17,754 bases of DNA from DG-33 sp964345105 (GTDB lineage: Archaea; Hadarchaeota; Hadarchaeia; Hadarchaeales; Hadarchaeaceae), in contig CAYFPZ010000025.1 of assembly GCA_964345105.1 (NCBI GenBank), positions 1-17,754 of the forward strand. Reading direction: 5' to 3'. The translations under genes were made by a program, and so were the position numbers. The number at the start of each line of letters is the position of its first letter. Positions within the stretch are counted from its first letter, which is position 1. Below, one piece after another: positions 15,260 through 17,754 of the stretch. The notes below the pieces were generated by a model. That model had not been told where the DNA came from. It searched no databases and saw only the letters and a program-made list of their open reading frames with translations.

Positions 15260-15289
15260 ATTTTAAATTTTAGGAGTTGCCTTTTACTA

Positions 15290-16588
15290 CTAACGTATTT
15301 TCACGTACTCGTATGCCTGCGTCGCGGACTCAAAACAATAGTGAACCTTTTGATAATCACGCCTGAACTCGGCCACATCGGCTGCAATACGCTTATTTTC
15401 CTCCTCATCGACAATCACCCGCTTGATAAACTCCGCTATCTCATCCATTTCGCTCTCTTTCATGCCGATCCTCGTCACCTCAGACGTTCCCAGCCTTAGG
15501 CCTCCGGGATTCCTGAAGTGCCTTCCTTCTCTGGGATCCCAAGGTAAGAGCTCCCGGTTGAGTATTACGTTGGCTTGCTCAAGTTTTCGCTCGATCACCC
15601 CTCCGTCTCCGTACTTGGTGACGTCTATACCGAGGGTGTGGGAGGCTGTGAAACCCTGATCTGGGCACAGAACTGCTAGTCCCCGGTCGTAGAGTGCCTT
15701 CCCGAGAGCCTTTGCGTTTTTCACTATTTGCGCCGTGTACTCCTTCCCGAACTCCAACATCTCCGCGAGAGCCACCGCAAGACCCGCCACAGCGTGGAGG
15801 TGGTGGTTGCTCACCATGCTTGGGAATACCCCTCGATTTATTGGGTCCGCCAGCTCCTTTTTGCATAAAATCATGCCGTGCTGGGGCCCCGGGAGGGTCT
15901 TATGGGTGCTGCAGGTTATCACTTCAGCGCCTTCGCGTAGGGGATCCTGGAACTGGCCGCCTCCAATAAGACCGATGACATGGGCGGCGTCGTACGCCAC
16001 ATGCGCGCCGTGCTCTTTGGCCACCTCGCTTATCTCTTTAACTGGGTGCGGAAACAAAAAGAAACTCCCACCGAACATCACAAGCTTTGGCTTTACCTCC
16101 GCTATCTTCTTGGCAGTCGCCTCTACGTCGATGTTCATGCGCTTCTCATCGAAGGGGAAATACTCGACCTCTAGACCGTGGACTGCCCCTGCCGCTCCTC
16201 CAAATTTCTTCTTCCCCATTGTGATGTGCCCCCCGGCGGCTATGGAAAGACACATCATGGTGTCTCCGGGGTCTGTTAGCGCCGTGTACATGGCTAGATT
16301 GGCAACGGCCCCCGAAACTGGCTGCACGTTCGCATGCTCCGCCTTGAAGAGCTCTCGGGCCAACTCCATGGCGAGCAGCTCGACTTGATCGATATAGATA
16401 CACCCAGCGTAGACCCGCTCTCCCGGCATTCCTTCAGCATAACGCCCACCGAAATCTGTGGTGAGCGTCTCTCGAACCGCTGGAGATTGCACGTTCTCGC
16501 TGGCTATCAAGGGCAAAACTGTCTTGAACCACTCATGGTGCTTTTGCAACAGCCCCAAAGTTCGATCGTATGCTTCTCTCGGCCGCAT
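15290..16588 (-). CDS. glyA: serine hydroxymethyltransferase
   Basis: This cytosolic PLP enzyme interconverts serine and glycine with a one-carbon carrier (folate or tetrahydromethanopterin in archaea). The N-terminal motif LPLIASENVQSPAV is diagnostic of the family. HVAYDAAHVIGL holds the PLP-binding aspartate, and CSTHKTLPGPQHG the Schiff-base lysine at about residue 230. TRIGM and the C-terminal helices are present, and the length (about 432) is normal for archaeal forms. I chose the ATG at 16588 because GGGGTGA lies 5 nt upstream. The frame also has GTG at 16597, which would overlap the thrC stop as GTGA. The Shine-Dalgarno overlaps the thrC stop codon, so the two genes are probably one transcript. 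SHMT can also cleave threonine to glycine, which links it to thrC. Confidence 0.95.
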   Translation of the reverse strand: MRPREAYDRTLGLLQKHHEWFKTVLPLIASENVQSPAVRETLTTDFGGRYAEGMPGERVYAGCIYIDQVELLAMELARELFKAEHANVQPVSGAVANLAMYTALTDPGDTMMCLSIAAGGHITMGKKKFGGAAGAVHGLEVEYFPFDEKRMNIDVEATAKKIAEVKPKLVMFGGSFFLFPHPVKEISEVAKEHGAHVAYDAAHVIGLIGGGQFQDPLREGAEVITCSTHKTLPGPQHGMILCKKELADPINRGVFPSMVSNHHLHAVAGLAVALAEMLEFGKEYTAQIVKNAKALGKALYDRGLAVLCPDQGFTASHTLGIDVTKYGDGGVIERKLEQANVILNRELLPWDPREGRHFRNPGGLRLGTSEVTRIGMKESEMDEIAEFIKRVIVDEEENKRIAADVAEFRRDYQKVHYCFESATQAYEYVKIR

Positions 16589-16593
16589 TTCGT

Positions 16594-16600
16594 TCACCCC
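16594..16600 (-). promoter_or_regulatory. ribosome binding site of glyA within the thrC end
   Basis: GGGGTGA on the minus strand contains the thrC stop TGA and lies 5 nt before the glyA ATG at 16588, favouring this start over GTG 16597. Confidence 0.6.
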
Positions 16601-17754
16601 AACTGCTTCATTATTTCTTTATACCTCGCCGGAGCCTCGCGCGGGCGTTCCGAGACCGTTATTGCTTCTTCAGGATCTTTTAATACGTGCCCTGTTGCCA
16701 CGCACACCACGCGCTCGTCCCGCTTGATGGTTCCACGACGCACAAGCTTTTTGAGCCCAGCGATTGTAGACGCGCTAGCAGGCTCCGCTCCAATTCCTTC
16801 CAATCGGGTCATTAACTTTTGGGCCTTGATGATTTCAGAGTCACTCACTGCCTCCGCTGTGCCATTTGAGGCTCGGATTGCCCGAATTGCCTTTGGACCG
16901 TTCACTGGATTGCCTATGCGAATCGCCGTGGCTATCGTTTCTGGTTTTTTAACTGGCACGAATTTGTCAAGCCCCTTCTTTATAGCGTCGACGATTGGCA
17001 TTGAGCCCTCGGATTGAATCCCAGTCATCATAGGTATTCCCTTCGTCAACCCGACCAAGTCGAACTCGAAGAAGCCCTTGTAGATCGCCCAGATGTTAGC
17101 GCAGTTCCCCATGGGCACCACCACACGGTCCGGCACTTCCCATCCAAGCTGATCCGCTATCTCAAATCCTATCGACTTCTGACCTTGAGGTCTAAAGGGA
17201 TTCAGTGAATTCAAAAGATAGATGTCCTTCCGTTCCTCGCATATCCTCCGCACAATCGCCAGCGCCTCGTCGAAGTTCCCCTTTACTGCTATCGTCTGCG
17301 CGCCGTAAATCAACGTCTGCGCCAGCTTGCCTCGCGCCACCTTACCCTTGGGGAGCAAGACTACGCAGCGTAACCCGGCCTTGGCCGCATAGGCCGACAG
17401 CGAGGCTGAGGTGTTGCCAGTCGAAGCGCACGCAACGGTCTTAGCCCCAAGCTCGAGCGCCTTCGTGACACCAACCGTCATCCCGCGGTCCTTGAAAGAG
17501 CCCGTTGGGTTAGCTCCCTCGAACTTCACGTAAAGCTCCCGAACACCTACTTCCTTAGCAAGTCGGTTGCAATGGTAGAGAGGCGTCCCCCCTTCATCCA
17601 AGCTGATGATTTTCAAATCATCTAAAATCGGCATAAATGCGCGATACTTCCAAACGCTCGGCGCTTCGACCTTCAAGCGCTTACGATTGAGCTTCCGCTT
17701 CAGCTCGCTTAGCTCGAACTCGACCTCAAGCAAGCCTCCGCATTTTGGGCAAGT
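16594..17754 (-). CDS. thrC: threonine synthase, N-terminus off the window
   Basis: This PLP enzyme converts O-phosphohomoserine to threonine, the last step of the pathway. GANPTGSFKDRGM contains the PLP lysine (about residue 88 of the visible part). ASTGNTSAS is the phosphate-binding loop region, and GGTPLYHCNRL is typical of the family. The frame is open to the window edge, where it reads C-P-K-C-G-G-L-L-E-V. That is the second half of the N-terminal zinc ribbon found in archaeal threonine synthases, so the gene starts outside and the TTG at 17733 is not its start. The visible part is 386 residues, close to full length. It is followed by glyA with an overlapping ribosome binding site. Confidence 0.95.
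   Translation of the reverse strand, partial: TCPKCGGLLEVEFELSELKRKLNRKRLKVEAPSVWKYRAFMPILDDLKIISLDEGGTPLYHCNRLAKEVGVRELYVKFEGANPTGSFKDRGMTVGVTKALELGAKTVACASTGNTSASLSAYAAKAGLRCVVLLPKGKVARGKLAQTLIYGAQTIAVKGNFDEALAIVRRICEERKDIYLLNSLNPFRPQGQKSIGFEIADQLGWEVPDRVVVPMGNCANIWAIYKGFFEFDLVGLTKGIPMMTGIQSEGSMPIVDAIKKGLDKFVPVKKPETIATAIRIGNPVNGPKAIRAIRASNGTAEAVSDSEIIKAQKLMTRLEGIGAEPASASTIAGLKKLVRRGTIKRDERVVCVATGHVLKDPEEAITVSERPREAPARYKEIMKQLG

Larger units (their letters stand above)
14834..15289. other. 456-nt AT-rich intergenic region, candidate replication origin
   Basis: This is the only long gene-free stretch of the window, between the glyA stop and the mcm start. It contains two related direct repeats near its ends, a perfect 12-bp palindrome, a tandem G-rich element resembling half of an origin recognition box, and AT-rich stretches suitable for unwinding. 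It also must hold the promoter for the mcm cluster; TCTAAATAC on the minus strand around 14869-14877 is a possible TATA box. Archaeal origins are often next to orc1/cdc6 operons. The origin assignment is inference. Confidence 0.4.

Noticed and set aside
17680..17733. TTG at 17733 as the thrC start
   Set aside because: The frame continues upstream to the window edge through a CPKCGG zinc-ribbon half typical of the family, so the true start is outside.

Overview
The window comes from an archaeon, most likely a euryarchaeal-type lineage. The evidence is both subunits of the archaea-specific family D DNA polymerase, an archaeal MCM helicase, a GINS subunit, an Orc1/Cdc6 initiator, a tRNA gene with a bulge-helix-bulge intron, and Shine-Dalgarno sites complementary to the usual archaeal 16S tail. 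PolD argues against Sulfolobus-type Crenarchaeota. The bat-type helix-turn-helix regulator and the HAE3-type RND transporter are most familiar from Euryarchaeota in the wide sense. I cannot place the organism more closely. Neither MCM nor the PolD large subunit, both common intein hosts, carries an intein.

Layout, left to right. Positions 1-67 hold the 5' part of a minus-strand tRNA-Thr(CGU) with a 12-nt intron; its 3' end lies off the window. Positions 162-839 (minus) encode an AT-rich bat-type HTH regulator, divergent from a plus-strand RND/MMPL exporter ending at 3287. A tRNA-Ser(CGA) with encoded CCA lies on the minus strand at 3383-3471. From 14822 down to 3550 seven minus-strand genes are packed with overlaps or gaps of 20 nt or less: mcm, a Gins23-type GINS gene, orc1/cdc6, PolD small subunit (DP1), a HAD-IIA phosphatase, PolD large subunit (DP2) and an XPD/Rad3-like iron-sulfur helicase. 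Upstream of mcm is the only long gene-free stretch (14834-15289). It is AT-rich and contains direct repeats, a perfect 12-bp palindrome and a tandem G-rich element resembling half of an origin recognition box. The right end holds glyA and a 5'-truncated thrC, translationally coupled on the same strand.

How the genes fit together. The central cluster encodes an initiator, the replicative helicase motor, a GINS accessory subunit and the replicative polymerase, and its last gene is a 5'-3' type helicase. It therefore looks like a single co-transcribed replication unit, with a plausible replication origin just upstream. The HAD phosphatase wedged between the polymerase subunits is the least expected member. 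The thrC-glyA pair belongs to threonine, glycine and serine metabolism. The HTH/RND pair looks like a self-contained regulated efflux module with lower GC than the replication cluster.
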